Below, one piece after another: positions 1-10,230 of a stretch of 34,895 nucleotides of DNA. The translations under genes were made by a program, and so were the position numbers. The DNA comes from Paracoccaceae bacterium (GTDB lineage Bacteria; Pseudomonadota; Alphaproteobacteria; Rhodobacterales; Rhodobacteraceae). Numbering within the stretch: position 1 is the stretch's first letter; each line of letters starts with the position of its first letter. The stretch is from assembly GCA_029265455.1 (NCBI GenBank), contig JAJUJF010000013.1:1-34895 (forward strand), in the 5' to 3' direction. Under the pieces are notes generated by a model. It was not told the origin of the DNA and ran no database searches. It saw only the letters and a list, made by a program, of their open reading frames with translations.

Positions 1-831
1 TACGACAAGGGCGAGACCGAGGAACAGCGCACCGCCTATCTGAACTGCCCGATGGACCGCGAGGAATACGAGCGGTTCATCGACGCGCTCCTTGCCGCCG
101 AGACCACCGAGTTCAAGGACTGGGAGCGTGAGACACCCTATTTCGAAGGCTGCCTGCCGATCGAGGTCATGGCCGCGCGCGGCCGCGACACGCTGCGGTT
201 CGGACCGCTGAAGCCGATCGGCCTCACCAATCCCCACGCGCCCGACCGCAAGCCCTACGCGGTTGTCCAGCTCCGCCGCGACAATGCGCTCGGCACGCTC
301 TACAACATGGTCGGTTTCCAGACCAAGATGAAATACGGCGCGCAGACCGAGGTGTTCAGGCTGATCCCCGGCCTCGAGAATGCCTCCTTCGCCCGGCTCG
401 GTGGCATCCACCGCAACACCTTCCTGAACTCGCCGCGGCTTCTCGACGAGCGGATGCGGCTTCGCGCCGATCCGCGCCTGCGCTTTGCCGGCCAGATCAC
501 CGGTGTCGAGGGATATGTCGAGAGCGCGGCGATGGGCCTTCTCGCCGGCCGCCTTGCCGCTTCCGAACGGCTCGGGCGGCCGATCGACCTGCCGCCTCCG
601 ACCACGGCGACCGGCGCGCTGCTCGCCCATGTCACCGGCGGCGCCGATGCGCGGAGCTTCCAGCCGATGAACGTGAATTTCGGCCTCTTTCCTCCACTCG
701 ACGGAGTACGCGGCGGGCGGCGCGGGCGGCGCGAGCGCTATCGCGGCTACACCGACCGCGCGAAGGAGGACTGGCGCAGGTGGCTCGCGCGCGCCGACGC
801 CGCCGCGACCGCTGCCGCTCCGGGCAGGTGA
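1..831 (+). CDS. trmFO: TrmFO, folate-dependent tRNA (uracil-54-C5)-methyltransferase, 3' part
   Basis: The reading frame is open from base 1, so the N-terminal FAD-binding part lies outside the window and about 276 C-terminal residues remain of a protein that is usually near 450. TrmFO methylates U54 of tRNA using methylene-tetrahydrofolate and reduced FAD. The family is recognised from runs such as [48 protein letters not shown] and the C-terminal [12 protein letters not shown]. The tail after about residue 245 is rich in Arg and Ala and looks like a lineage-specific extension. The stop is seven bases before the gluQ start, so the two genes are probably co-transcribed. Confidence 0.95.
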   Translation, partial: YDKGETEEQRTAYLNCPMDREEYERFIDALLAAETTEFKDWERETPYFEGCLPIEVMAARGRDTLRFGPLKPIGLTNPHAPDRKPYAVVQLRRDNALGTLYNMVGFQTKMKYGAQTEVFRLIPGLENASFARLGGIHRNTFLNSPRLLDERMRLRADPRLRFAGQITGVEGYVESAAMGLLAGRLAASERLGRPIDLPPPTTATGALLAHVTGGADARSFQPMNVNFGLFPPLDGVRGGRRGRRERYRGYTDRAKEDWRRWLARADAAATAAAPGR

Positions 832-838
832 GGCGCGC

Positions 839-1660
839 TTGCGCACCCGTTTCGCCCCGTCCCCGACCGGTCTCCTCCATCTCGGCCATGCCTTTTCCGC
901 GTTAACGGCATGGGATCTCGCGCAAGGGTCGGGCGGCGAATTCCTGCTGCGGATCGAGGATATCGACGGGACGCGCTGCCGCCCGGAATACGAGGCGGCG
1001 ATCCTCGACGATCTCCGCTGGCTCGGCCTCGCCTGGCCGGAGCCGGTGATCCGCCAGTCGGAGCGTCTCCCCCTCTATCGCGAGGCGCTCGAGCGGCTGC
1101 GTTCGGCGGGACTAGTCTATCCCTGCACCTGCACGCGGCGCGACATCCGCGAGGCCCTTGCCGCGCCGCAGGAGGGAGCGTCGCGTGCCGCCGTCTATCC
1201 CGGTACCTGCCGTGGCCGGACCGACCTGCCGGAAGACGCCGCCTGGCGTCTGGATCTCGGCCGCGCCCTTTCGCTGGCGGGACCACTCTACTTCGTCGAG
1301 ACCGGCATCGAGGCGGGCAGGCACGGGGTCGACCCCGACGGGCTGATGGAGGGAATCGGCGATGTCGTGCTTGCACGGCGGGACATCGGCACCTCCTACC
1401 ACCTCGCCGTCGTCATCGACGACGCGTTGCAGGGAATCACCCACGTCGTGCGTGGCATGGACCTGTTCGAGGTCACGGGACTGCACCGCCTGCTCCAGGC
1501 GCTCCTCGACCTGCCGGTGCCGGTCTGGCATCACCACCGCCTGATCCGCGATGCGAACGGCCGCCGCCTCGCCAAACGCGATGACGCGCGCGCAATTGTG
1601 CGTTACCGGGCCGACGGTCTCGCCCCTGCCGACCTGCGCCGGATGCTCGCCCACGCCTGA
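839..1660 (+). CDS. gluQ: Glutamyl-Q tRNA(Asp) synthetase
   Basis: A 273-residue truncated relative of glutamyl-tRNA synthetase that lacks the anticodon-binding domain. In this family it charges glutamate onto the queuosine base of tRNA(Asp). The N-terminus RTRFAPSPTGLLHLGHAFSA carries the class I HLGH signature. The KMSKS-like loop is LAKRD near residue 244. A zinc site of the Cys-x-Cys-xn-Tyr-x3-Cys kind is visible in YPCTCTRRD and VYPGTC. The start is a TTG, because no ATG precedes the conserved N-terminus in this frame. It follows trmFO by seven bases. Confidence 0.93.
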   Translation: MRTRFAPSPTGLLHLGHAFSALTAWDLAQGSGGEFLLRIEDIDGTRCRPEYEAAILDDLRWLGLAWPEPVIRQSERLPLYREALERLRSAGLVYPCTCTRRDIREALAAPQEGASRAAVYPGTCRGRTDLPEDAAWRLDLGRALSLAGPLYFVETGIEAGRHGVDPDGLMEGIGDVVLARRDIGTSYHLAVVIDDALQGITHVVRGMDLFEVTGLHRLLQALLDLPVPVWHHHRLIRDANGRRLAKRDDARAIVRYRADGLAPADLRRMLAHA

Positions 1661-2005
1661 GGGCGGGCTGCCGTCGTGGCCCGGTATCCCGGCGGAGGCC
1701 CCGTTCCGGGGCCGAGTCTCTGGCTCGCTCCCGGCCGGCGGGCCGGAAGCAAGCAGTGGGCGGTCCCTGCGCCGGCGCGGCCCGTGTCCGGGATGCCGTG
1801 TGGGATTGCAGGCGGCACTTCCGGGTGGAGAGCCGTGGTCCGGCCGGGCCCCCGAGCCCCGGGCGAGGCCTGCAGGATCCCCATGCCGGATGTTGCGCCG
1901 CTCAGGCTGTCACGCCGTCCTGCCAACGCAGCTTGTTAACGAATGGGTAGGTTTTGATTATTGCCTTATATTAATGGCTTGGCGTGGTTTTCACGCGTGG
2001 GCGCC
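1661..2005. other. Intergenic region between convergent gluQ and hisI
   Basis: 345 bases without a convincing gene. The first 260 are very GC-rich and hold only short open frames with no recognisable protein. From about 1930 the sequence turns AT-rich and contains the first copy of the 86-base hairpin element that recurs upstream of recG. No clear T-tract terminator is visible for either convergent gene. Confidence 0.7.
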
Positions 2006-2018
2006 TCATGCCCACGGT
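1931..2018 (+). repeat. Hairpin element, copy A (inverted partner at 5732-5820)
   Basis: Read on the plus strand this holds GTTAAC (1935-1940), TGGGTAG (1944-1950) and TTTGATTA (1953-1960). After 27 poorly conserved bases it has TTTTCACGCGTGGGC (1988-2002) and then GCCCACGGT (2010-2018). CGTGGGC 1996-2002 pairs with GCCCACG 2010-2016 around a seven-base loop. The same words occur with identical spacing up to the hairpin, on the other strand, just before recG. The hairpin covers the last codons and stop of hisI. No T-run follows on either strand, so it is not an ordinary intrinsic terminator. Confidence 0.75.
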
Positions 2019-2365
2019 TCGGCCAGAACCACTTCCTCGCCATCCCGGACCGCGGTGTGGAAGCAGCTCCTGCGGTTGGTGTGACAGGCCGGACCGGTCT
2101 GATCCACGATCAGGAGGAGCGTGTCGCGGTCGCAATCGACCCGGAGCTCGACGAGCCGCTGCACGTGGCCCGATGTCTCGCCCTTTCGCCACAATTCGCC
2201 CCGGGAGCGCGACCAGTAGGTGACCTGCCTGGTCGCGAGCGTCTCCTTCAGGCTTTCGGCATTCATCCAGGCAAGCATCAGCACCTCGCCCTCCCGCGAC
2301 TGGGCGATCGCCGGGATGAGCCCGCGCGCGTCGAATCGGAGGCTTGCGACATCGAAGGCAGGCAT
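2006..2365 (-). CDS. hisI: Phosphoribosyl-AMP cyclohydrolase (HisI)
   Basis: A 119-residue single-domain HisI, the third step of histidine biosynthesis, which opens the adenine ring of phosphoribosyl-AMP. Visible family motifs are VLMLAWMNAESL, YWSRSRGELWRKGETSGH, the acidic metal-binding DCDRD, and the zinc cysteines in GPACHTNRRSCF. The length is normal for the monofunctional form without a HisE domain. The gene diverges from the IscU-like gene across about 64 bases. Its stop codon lies inside the hairpin of repeat copy A. Confidence 0.97.
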   Translation of the reverse strand: MPAFDVASLRFDARGLIPAIAQSREGEVLMLAWMNAESLKETLATRQVTYWSRSRGELWRKGETSGHVQRLVELRVDCDRDTLLLIVDQTGPACHTNRRSCFHTAVRDGEEVVLAEPWA

Positions 2366-2429
2366 GGGAGACTTCCGTCCACTTTCCGGGGGGCGAGTTT
2401 CGTCCTATCTATCGCTCCTGGACAGAAGA

Positions 2430-2915
2430 ATGAAGGTCATGAGCGGCGACACCGATCTCATCAAGCTCTACAGCCAGCGCATCCTCGCCCTCGCGGCGGA
2501 GATCCCGCGCGCGGAACGCCTGCCGAACCCGCAGGTGAGCGCGAAGAAACGCTCGCCGCTCTGCGGCTCCACCGTGACGGTCGATCTCGTGCTCCGGGAC
2601 GGGAGGATCGTCGAGTTCGGCCAGGACGTGAAGGCCTGCGCCCTTGGCCAGGCCGCGGCTTCCGTGCTCGGCCACTGCGTGATCGGCTGCACGCGGGAGA
2701 ATATCGCCCGTGCTCGCGACCAGCTTCGCGCCATGCTGAAGGAAGGTGGCCCGGCTCCGGATGCTCCCTTCGACGGCCTCGAGGTGCTGATGCCGGCGCG
2801 CGACTACAAGAATCGCCACGCCTCGATCCTTCTTGCGCTCGAGGCGACCCTCGCGGCCTTCGATGAGGCGCTCGAATCGGGCCACGCGGAACCTGCCCCC
2901 GGCCACGCGGGTTGA
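2430..2915 (+). CDS. Iron-sulfur cluster assembly scaffold protein, IscU/NifU N-terminal-like
   Basis: About 161 residues of the NifU N-terminal/IscU fold. The three cysteines expected for cluster assembly can be proposed at SPLCGST, VKACALGQA and VIGCTREN. The sequence between them has the usual pattern (DLVLRDGRIVEFGQDVKAC), although it is a divergent member. Two in-frame ATGs compete, at 2430 and 2439; the second gives MSGDTDLIKLYSQR. The neighbour hisI is divergent, and the same pairing is common in Rhodobacterales. The specific client of this scaffold cannot be inferred. Confidence 0.85.
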   Translation: MKVMSGDTDLIKLYSQRILALAAEIPRAERLPNPQVSAKKRSPLCGSTVTVDLVLRDGRIVEFGQDVKACALGQAAASVLGHCVIGCTRENIARARDQLRAMLKEGGPAPDAPFDGLEVLMPARDYKNRHASILLALEATLAAFDEALESGHAEPAPGHAG

Positions 2916-2960
2916 GCTGCGTCGCCCGGCCGGTTCGCCGGGCATGCGCGGGCTGGACCC

Positions 2961-3635
2961 ATGACCTTCTCGATCATCGCGCGATGCCCGCGGACCGGGC
3001 AGTTCGGTATCGGCGCCGCGACCGCGGTGCCTGCCGTCGGCAAGCTTCTTACCCATGCCGCCGCCGGTGTCGGCGCCGTGGCCACGCAGGCGAAGCTCAA
3101 CCCGTATATCGGCATCGACGGCCTCCGCCATCTCGGGGAAGGTGCGTCCGCCGCCTCTGTCCGCGACCGCCTTGCCGCCGGGGATCCCCGCCGCGAGGAG
3201 CGCCAGTTCGCGGTAATCGACGGCACCGGTGCGACGGCGGCCTTCACCGGGGAAGAGTGCATTCCCTGGGCGGGCGACCTGGCAGGGGCCGGGTTCAGTG
3301 TTCAGGGAAACCGCCTTGCCGGTCCGGAAGTGCTGGAGGCGGCGGCCGGGGCCTTCATGCGGGGCGCCGGTCTTTCCCTCGCCGACCGTCTCCTCGAGGC
3401 TCTCGCCGCAGGTGATGCGAAGGGAGGCGACACGAAGGGGGAGATTTCCGCGACCATCTATGTCGTCGATCGCGAGGAATATCCGCTCTGGGACATCCGG
3501 GTGGACGAGCATTCCCATCCGATCCGGGAGTTGCGGCGCCTGCATGGCATCTTCACGGAGAAGCTCCTGCCGGAGATCCTGAGCATGCCCTCCCGTCGCG
3601 ATCCGGCGGGGAAGGCAAGGGAGGAGCCGGTCTAG
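2961..3635 (+). CDS. DUF1028 family protein
   Basis: A 224-residue protein beginning MTFSIIARCPRTGQFGIGAATAVPAVG, which is the hallmark of DUF1028. The family is thought to have an Ntn-hydrolase-like fold; substrate and role are unknown to me. The conserved body ends near residue 205, at the stretch with LRRLHGIF. The C-terminal tail is basic and variable. The gene follows the IscU-like gene by 45 bases and is convergent with recG, with nine bases between the stops. Confidence 0.88.
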   Translation: MTFSIIARCPRTGQFGIGAATAVPAVGKLLTHAAAGVGAVATQAKLNPYIGIDGLRHLGEGASAASVRDRLAAGDPRREERQFAVIDGTGATAAFTGEECIPWAGDLAGAGFSVQGNRLAGPEVLEAAAGAFMRGAGLSLADRLLEALAAGDAKGGDTKGEISATIYVVDREEYPLWDIRVDEHSHPIRELRRLHGIFTEKLLPEILSMPSRRDPAGKAREEPV

Positions 3636-3644
3636 CGGCCTGAT

Positions 3645-5729
3645 CTACCCGACATCGATCAGCCGGATCGCCTTGTCGCGCTCGAGCAGGAACAGCAGCA
3701 GCCGCGCCGCCTCCCCGCGGGGTGAGGTCAGGTGCGGATCGCCCGCAAGCAGCAGGCGCGCGTCGTCCTGGGCCACGCGCATGAGGTCGCTCTGGGTCTC
3801 GAGATCGGCGATGCGGAAGCGGGGCAGGCCGGACTGCTGGACCCCGAGCAGGTCGCCGGCGCCACGGAGGCGCAGGTCCTCTTCGGCAATGCGGAAGCCA
3901 TCCTCGGTCTCGCGCATGATCTCGAGCCGGGCGCGGGCGGTTTCCCCGAGTGGCGGGTCGTAGAGCAGCAGGCAGGTCGAACGCGCAGCCCCGCGGCCGA
4001 CGCGGCCGCGCAGCTGGTGGAGCTGGGAGAGGCCGAACTTCTCCGCTCCCTCGATCACCATGATCGAGGCGTTCGGCACGTCCACCCCCACCTCGATCAC
4101 CGTCGTGGCGACGAGCAGCCGCGTGCGGCCGGCGGCGAAATCGGCCATGGCAGCATCCTTCTCCGCCGGGGGAAGCTGACCATGGACGAGGCCGATCGGC
4201 ACGCGGAGCGCCTGATCCAGGGCGGCGTGGCGCTTCTCGGCGGCGGTCAGGGAGATGGCCTCCGATTCCCCGACGAGAGGGCAGACCCAGTAGGCCTGTC
4301 TTCCCTCGCCGAGCGCCCGGCGCAGATGGTCGATCACCTCGTCGAGGCGCTGCGACGAGACGAGGGCCGTTGTCACCGGCGTCCTGCCGGGGGGTTTCTC
4401 GTCGAGGATCGAGATGTCCATGTCGCCGTAATGGGCAAGGGCAAGCGAGCGCGGGATCGGTGTCGCGGTCATCACGAGTATGTCGGCGAAACGGCCCTTG
4501 GCGCCGAGCTCCATGCGCTGGCGGACGCCGAAACGATGCTGCTCGTCGATGACGGCGAGGCGCAGGTCGCGGAAGGTCACGTCGGGCTGGAAGAGGGCAT
4601 GGGTGCCGACGAGGATGGAGGTGCGCCCCTCGGCCAGGTCGGAGAGCTTGCGCAGCCGTTCGGTCCCCTTGTCACGGCCGGTGAGGATGTCGAGACCGAT
4701 GCCGGCCTCGGCGGCAAGCGGGCGCAGGGTGGCGTGATGCTGGCGCGCGAGGATCTCGGTCGGCGCCATCAGGACCGCCTGTCCGCCGGCCTCGACCGCG
4801 GCGAGCATGGAAAGGAAGGCGACGAGCGTCTTGCCGGCGCCGACATCGCCCTGGAGCAGCCGGTTCATCCGCAGATCGGAGGCCATGTCGGCGGTGATCT
4901 CGGCCACTGCCCGCGCCTGGGCGCCGGTGAGCGGGAAGGGAAGCGCGGCGATCACCCTGTCGCGCAGGCTTCCGTCGCCCTTCGTCGCGAAACCCTTCGC
5001 GCGGCGGGACCGGGAGCGGGCGAGAGCGAGCGTCAGCTGATGGGCGAAGAGCTCGTCATAGGCAAGACGCTCGCGCGCCGGAGCGTCGGGCGCGAGATCG
5101 GGAGGTCCCGCCGGCGCGTGGGCCTTGCGCAGGGCGGTGTTCCAGTCGGGCCAGCCGCGGCGGGCAAGGAGGCTCGGCTCGATCCATTCGGGAAGCTGCG
5201 GCGCACGGTCGAGGGCGCCGGAGACGGCGCGGATGACGGTCCGCTGGGTGAGGCCCTGGGTCAGCGGATAGACGGGTTCGAATTCGGGCAGCGCCTGCGC
5301 GGCGTCGGGGCGCAGGATATGGTCGGGATGGACCATCTGGGCGATGCCGTCGAAGAGCTCGACCCGGCCGGAGACGATGCGGCGGCTGCCGGCGGGCAGC
5401 TTGCGGCGGAGCTGCTCGGGCGCGGCGTGGAAGAAGACGAGAAGGAACTCGGCCTCGGCATCGCGGACATGGATGCGGTAGGCGCGGCCCTGTGCTGCAG
5501 GTGGCTGATGGCGACCGATCTCCACCTCGACGGTGAGGGTCGCCGGCAGGGGAATGCCGCGGATCGTCGGCCGGAGCCGCCGGTCCGTGCCTCCGGTCGG
5601 AAGATGAAGGAGGAGATGTGCCGGCCGCTCGATGCCGAGCCGGGCGAATAGCCTGGCGAGTTTCGGGCCGATGCCGTTGAGAACGGTCAGCTCCGCAAAG
5701 ATGGGGAACAGGATGTCGGGGCGGCTCAT
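3645..5729 (-). CDS. recG: ATP-dependent DNA helicase RecG
   Basis: About 694 residues, the normal size. RecG remodels stalled forks and Holliday junctions. The N-terminal wedge domain starts near LNGIGPKLARLFARLG. The helicase core shows Walker A in LLQGDVGAGKT, DEQHRFG as motif II, MTATPIPRSLA as motif III, and the RecG-specific LHQLRGRVGRG near the end. The start chosen is the ATG at 5729 (MSRPDILFP). An in-frame ATG at 5744 sits in the loop of the upstream hairpin element and would add five residues. The leader therefore carries repeat copy B immediately before the start codon. Confidence 0.96.
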   Translation of the reverse strand: MSRPDILFPIFAELTVLNGIGPKLARLFARLGIERPAHLLLHLPTGGTDRRLRPTIRGIPLPATLTVEVEIGRHQPPAAQGRAYRIHVRDAEAEFLLVFFHAAPEQLRRKLPAGSRRIVSGRVELFDGIAQMVHPDHILRPDAAQALPEFEPVYPLTQGLTQRTVIRAVSGALDRAPQLPEWIEPSLLARRGWPDWNTALRKAHAPAGPPDLAPDAPARERLAYDELFAHQLTLALARSRSRRAKGFATKGDGSLRDRVIAALPFPLTGAQARAVAEITADMASDLRMNRLLQGDVGAGKTLVAFLSMLAAVEAGGQAVLMAPTEILARQHHATLRPLAAEAGIGLDILTGRDKGTERLRKLSDLAEGRTSILVGTHALFQPDVTFRDLRLAVIDEQHRFGVRQRMELGAKGRFADILVMTATPIPRSLALAHYGDMDISILDEKPPGRTPVTTALVSSQRLDEVIDHLRRALGEGRQAYWVCPLVGESEAISLTAAEKRHAALDQALRVPIGLVHGQLPPAEKDAAMADFAAGRTRLLVATTVIEVGVDVPNASIMVIEGAEKFGLSQLHQLRGRVGRGAARSTCLLLYDPPLGETARARLEIMRETEDGFRIAEEDLRLRGAGDLLGVQQSGLPRFRIADLETQSDLMRVAQDDARLLLAGDPHLTSPRGEAARLLLFLLERDKAIRLIDVG

Positions 5730-5731
5730 CG

Positions 5732-5820
5732 ACCGTGGGCGCATGGGTGCCCACGCGTGAAAATACCATCAAGTGCCTGAATGCAAACGATAATCAAAGC
5801 CTACCCAGGTGTTAACAGCC
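5732..5820 (-). repeat. Hairpin element, copy B (inverted partner at 1931-2018)
   Basis: Read on the minus strand toward recG, this repeats the words of copy A in the same order and spacing: GTTAAC (5816-5811), TGGGTAG, TTTGATTA, then TTTTCACGCGTGGGC. The stem arms are 5734-5740 and 5749-5755 with an eight-base loop. About 20-27 central bases are not conserved. In this position it forms the leader of recG, which suggests a promoter or leader RNA. Copy A does not precede a gene in the matching orientation. Confidence 0.75.
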
Positions 5821-5897
5821 ACGAGCGCCAGACCGCGGCGAAGCTTATGCCGCTCTCCCGCCGCTGCAAAGGGCCTGCGGGCGGAAAGTTGCGCGCG

Positions 5898-5913
5898 TTA
5901 ACGCTGCCTTAAC
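5898..5913 (+). promoter_or_regulatory. Putative CtrA-binding box upstream of the lytic transglycosylase
   Basis: TTAA (5898-5901), seven bases, then TTAAC (5909-5913) matches the full CtrA consensus TTAA-N7-TTAAC described for alphaproteobacteria. It sits 45 bases before the ATG at 5959. It is the only TTAA-N7-TTAA I found by eye outside coding sequence here. A ctrA gene lies 8 kb downstream in the window. Direct control by CtrA is an inference. Confidence 0.55.
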
Positions 5914-5958
5914 CTCCTGCTGGAGGGCGGGGTAGCCGCCGACTAGCGTGCCCGGACC

Positions 5959-6912
5959 ATGAGCCGGTTCCTGATCCTGATCCTGCCCTTCCTGCTCCTT
6001 GCCGGCGCGCTTTCGGCGGAGCCTGCGCCCGTCCCGGACACCCGCCTCGCCGCGCTGGTTCCGGAGGCCGTGAAACCGCTGCCGCGCACGCTTCCGGCGG
6101 CAGCGGGGGAGCGGCGATGTACGGCGGATGGCCGGCACTGCATCGCGCTTGCGACCTATGTGCGCGATGTCTGCCGCACGATCGAGGCGACGGCGCGGGA
6201 AGCGGGGCTCGATCCGCATTTCTTCGCGCGGCTCCTGTGGAAGGAAAGCCTGTTCGATGCCACTGCCGTGAGCCCGAAGGGTGCGCAGGGGATCGCGCAG
6301 TTCATGCCCGGCACGGCCGAGCTCCGCGACCTCGCCGATCCCTTCAACCCGGCCGAGGCGCTGCGGGCCTCGGCCCGCTATCTCGCGGAACTGGCCGGCA
6401 GCCTCGGCAACATCGGGCTCGCGGCGGTGGCCTACAATGGCGGCGAGGCGCGGGCCGCCCGTTTCATGAGCCGCACGAGCGGACTGCCGGCCGAGACCCG
6501 TGACTATGTCCAGGCGATCACCGGCCATCCGGCGGAGACATGGCGCGATGCGCCGCCCGAGAAGGTCGATCTTGCGCTTGCCAGGGAGGAGGCGTTCGAG
6601 GCCGCCTGCATCAGGCAGGCCGAAGGCCGCTCGATCCGGGAATTCAAGACGGGACCCGTCGTGCTGCCCTGGGGGGCGGTGGTGGCGACGAACCGCGACC
6701 GGACCGGGGCGCAGCGCCAGGTCGCGCGGCTGAAGAACCGGCTCGGCCCGGTTCTGGCGGCGGAGAACGTCGCCTATGTGCGCGAAAGGCGGCAGGGTCT
6801 GCGCGGCGTGATGTGGTTTGCCCAGGTGGGGCGCGAGACCCGGGAGGAGGCCGAGGCCTATTGTGCGCGGGTCCGCGGGGCGGGGGGCGACTGCATGGTG
6901 CTGAAGAACTGA
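5959..6912 (+). CDS. Secreted lytic transglycosylase (SLT domain)
   Basis: 317 residues with an N-terminal signal peptide (hydrophobic LILILPFLLLAGALSA, likely cleaved near residue 20). The SLT domain shows the catalytic glutamate E96 in LWKESLFD, followed by GAQGIAQFMPGTA and AYNGGEARA, the usual goose-lysozyme-like motifs. Such enzymes cut peptidoglycan glycan strands in the periplasm. The last about 90 residues resemble a SPOR-like module (QVARLKNRLGPVL, MWFAQVGRETREEAEAYCARV), suggesting binding to denuded glycan at the septum; this assignment is weaker. A CtrA-type box lies just upstream. Confidence 0.88.
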   Translation: MSRFLILILPFLLLAGALSAEPAPVPDTRLAALVPEAVKPLPRTLPAAAGERRCTADGRHCIALATYVRDVCRTIEATAREAGLDPHFFARLLWKESLFDATAVSPKGAQGIAQFMPGTAELRDLADPFNPAEALRASARYLAELAGSLGNIGLAAVAYNGGEARAARFMSRTSGLPAETRDYVQAITGHPAETWRDAPPEKVDLALAREEAFEAACIRQAEGRSIREFKTGPVVLPWGAVVATNRDRTGAQRQVARLKNRLGPVLAAENVAYVRERRQGLRGVMWFAQVGRETREEAEAYCARVRGAGGDCMVLKN

Positions 6913-6975
6913 AGGCGCGCGCGACGCCGCGGAGCGCATCACGGACGTCCTGCCCCGGGAAGCGGCGCGGCTCGA

Positions 6976-7431
6976 TCAGTCACCATCGCGCGGGCGCGGG
7001 ATGATGCTGATGCTGCCGCTTGCCTCGAGCACGGCGGACTTGATCTGGTCGAGGCGTTCGAGGCCCTGGTTCTCGCGCGCGGCCTCGAGGATCTCCTCGA
7101 TGCTGATCCGGGCGCGGCGAAGCGCATGGGCGTCGACATGGCCGTCGCTGATCAGCACGCTCGGCTGACCGTCGAGCCAAATCGCGAAGCGCGGCAGCCA
7201 GCCCTTCAGGTAGGAAAGGACGATGTCGGCGGCGAAGAGGGTGGTGATGAGCACGAAGGCGTTGCTGATCGAGAAGTCGTCGCCGAGGAGGGCCTGCTGC
7301 GTCGTTTCGGCCACGATCAGCAGGAGCACGAATTCGAAGGCGGTCATCTCGCCCATCGTCCGCCGCCCCGAGAAGCGGGTGATGACGAGGAGAATGATGT
7401 AGATGGTGATCCCGCGCAGGACGCTTTCCAA
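6976..7431 (-). CDS. DUF421 (YetF-type) membrane protein
   Basis: 151 residues. The N-terminal half is hydrophobic with about three membrane segments (ITIYIILLVITRFSG, FEFVLLLIVAETTQQALLG, AFVLITTLFAADIVLSYL). It is followed by the soluble DUF421 domain with GQPSVLISDGHVDAHALRRARIS. The family's biochemical role is not established. It is shorter than many YetF proteins. The start lies nine bases after the stop of the neighbouring single-pass protein, so the two form an operon and perhaps a complex. Confidence 0.85.
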   Translation of the reverse strand: MESVLRGITIYIILLVITRFSGRRTMGEMTAFEFVLLLIVAETTQQALLGDDFSISNAFVLITTLFAADIVLSYLKGWLPRFAIWLDGQPSVLISDGHVDAHALRRARISIEEILEAARENQGLERLDQIKSAVLEASGSISIIPRPRDGD

Positions 7432-7440
7432 TTCCGGCTC

Positions 7441-7956
7441 CTAAGGCAGGACGATGACGGTGGTCGCGACCGGCGGCGCATCGTCGAGGGCGATGCCGAG
7501 GCTGACGAGGCCGGGACCGCTCGCGCGGAGCCGGAGGGTGACGGCGGCGCGGGCTTCGCCCTCGGCGGTGAAGTCGTAGGTGATGCCGTTCGGCGCGGCG
7601 CGGGATTCGCTGGGCTGGGGCTGGATCGACTCGATGAAGAGTCCGTGCGGAATCGGCCCCTCCAGCCGCAGGCGGTGGCTGGGCGCCGCATCGGCGAAGC
7701 GCAGGGTCAGATCCTCGGCGGTGTCCCAGCGCAGGATGCGGGGGGCGTCGATGGTGCCGGATTCGGAGACGAGAGTGGTGCGGGAGAGGAGGCCGCCGCT
7801 GCCGGAAACTCCGGCGAGGGCGGCGAGGACGATCAGGAGGAGGACGACATGGGAGACCCGCTCCGCAGTCCAGATCCGCTCCTGGACGCGGCGATCCTCG
7901 GCGAGCTGGAGGCCGTCGGCGCGCACGGGAGGCATGTCGGGCTGCTGGACGCTCAT
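7441..7956 (-). CDS. Single-pass membrane protein of unknown function, paired with DUF421
   Basis: 171 residues that I do not recognise. There is a short hydrophilic cytoplasmic N-terminus, one membrane segment near residues 35-55 (VSHVVLLLIVLAALAGVSG), and then an extracytoplasmic domain of alternating hydrophobic residues that reads like a beta-sandwich (LTLRFADAAPSHRLRLEGPI, AVTLRLRASGPGLVSLGIAL). It lies upstream of and close to the DUF421 gene on the same strand. A role as an extracytoplasmic partner is inference from that pairing. Confidence 0.75.
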   Translation of the reverse strand: MSVQQPDMPPVRADGLQLAEDRRVQERIWTAERVSHVVLLLIVLAALAGVSGSGGLLSRTTLVSESGTIDAPRILRWDTAEDLTLRFADAAPSHRLRLEGPIPHGLFIESIQPQPSESRAAPNGITYDFTAEGEARAAVTLRLRASGPGLVSLGIALDDAPPVATTVIVLP

Positions 7957-8041
7957 GGCGGGTGATCACTCCGGACCCCGGCCGGCAGCCAACGCGCGCC
8001 GGAGGGGCAGGTTCCCCGGCGTGCCGGTCGGACGTTCGCGG

Positions 8042-10180
<2,139 letters not shown>

Positions 10181-10206
10181 TTAGCCCGTCCGGCGGCCCG
10201 GGGTAA

Positions 10207-10226
10207 AGCCGGCGCCCCGCCCGGCT
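10207..10226 (-). terminator. Weak intrinsic terminator after tctA
   Basis: On the minus strand AGCCGG and CCGGCT pair around an eight-base GC-rich loop, directly after the tctA stop at 10231. A short TTT follows, then GC-rich sequence. The T-run is brief, so termination may be partial and could read toward ligA, which is on the same strand 60 bases further on. Confidence 0.4.
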
Positions 10227-10230
10227 TCTG

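Noticed and set aside
1931-2018. Hairpin copy A as a plain terminator for hisI
   Set aside because: No T-run follows the stem on the hisI strand, and the conserved words extend about 60 bases beyond the stem.
3732-5651. A 639-codon plus-strand frame opposite recG
   Set aside because: Antisense shadow of an intact recG; composition bias only.
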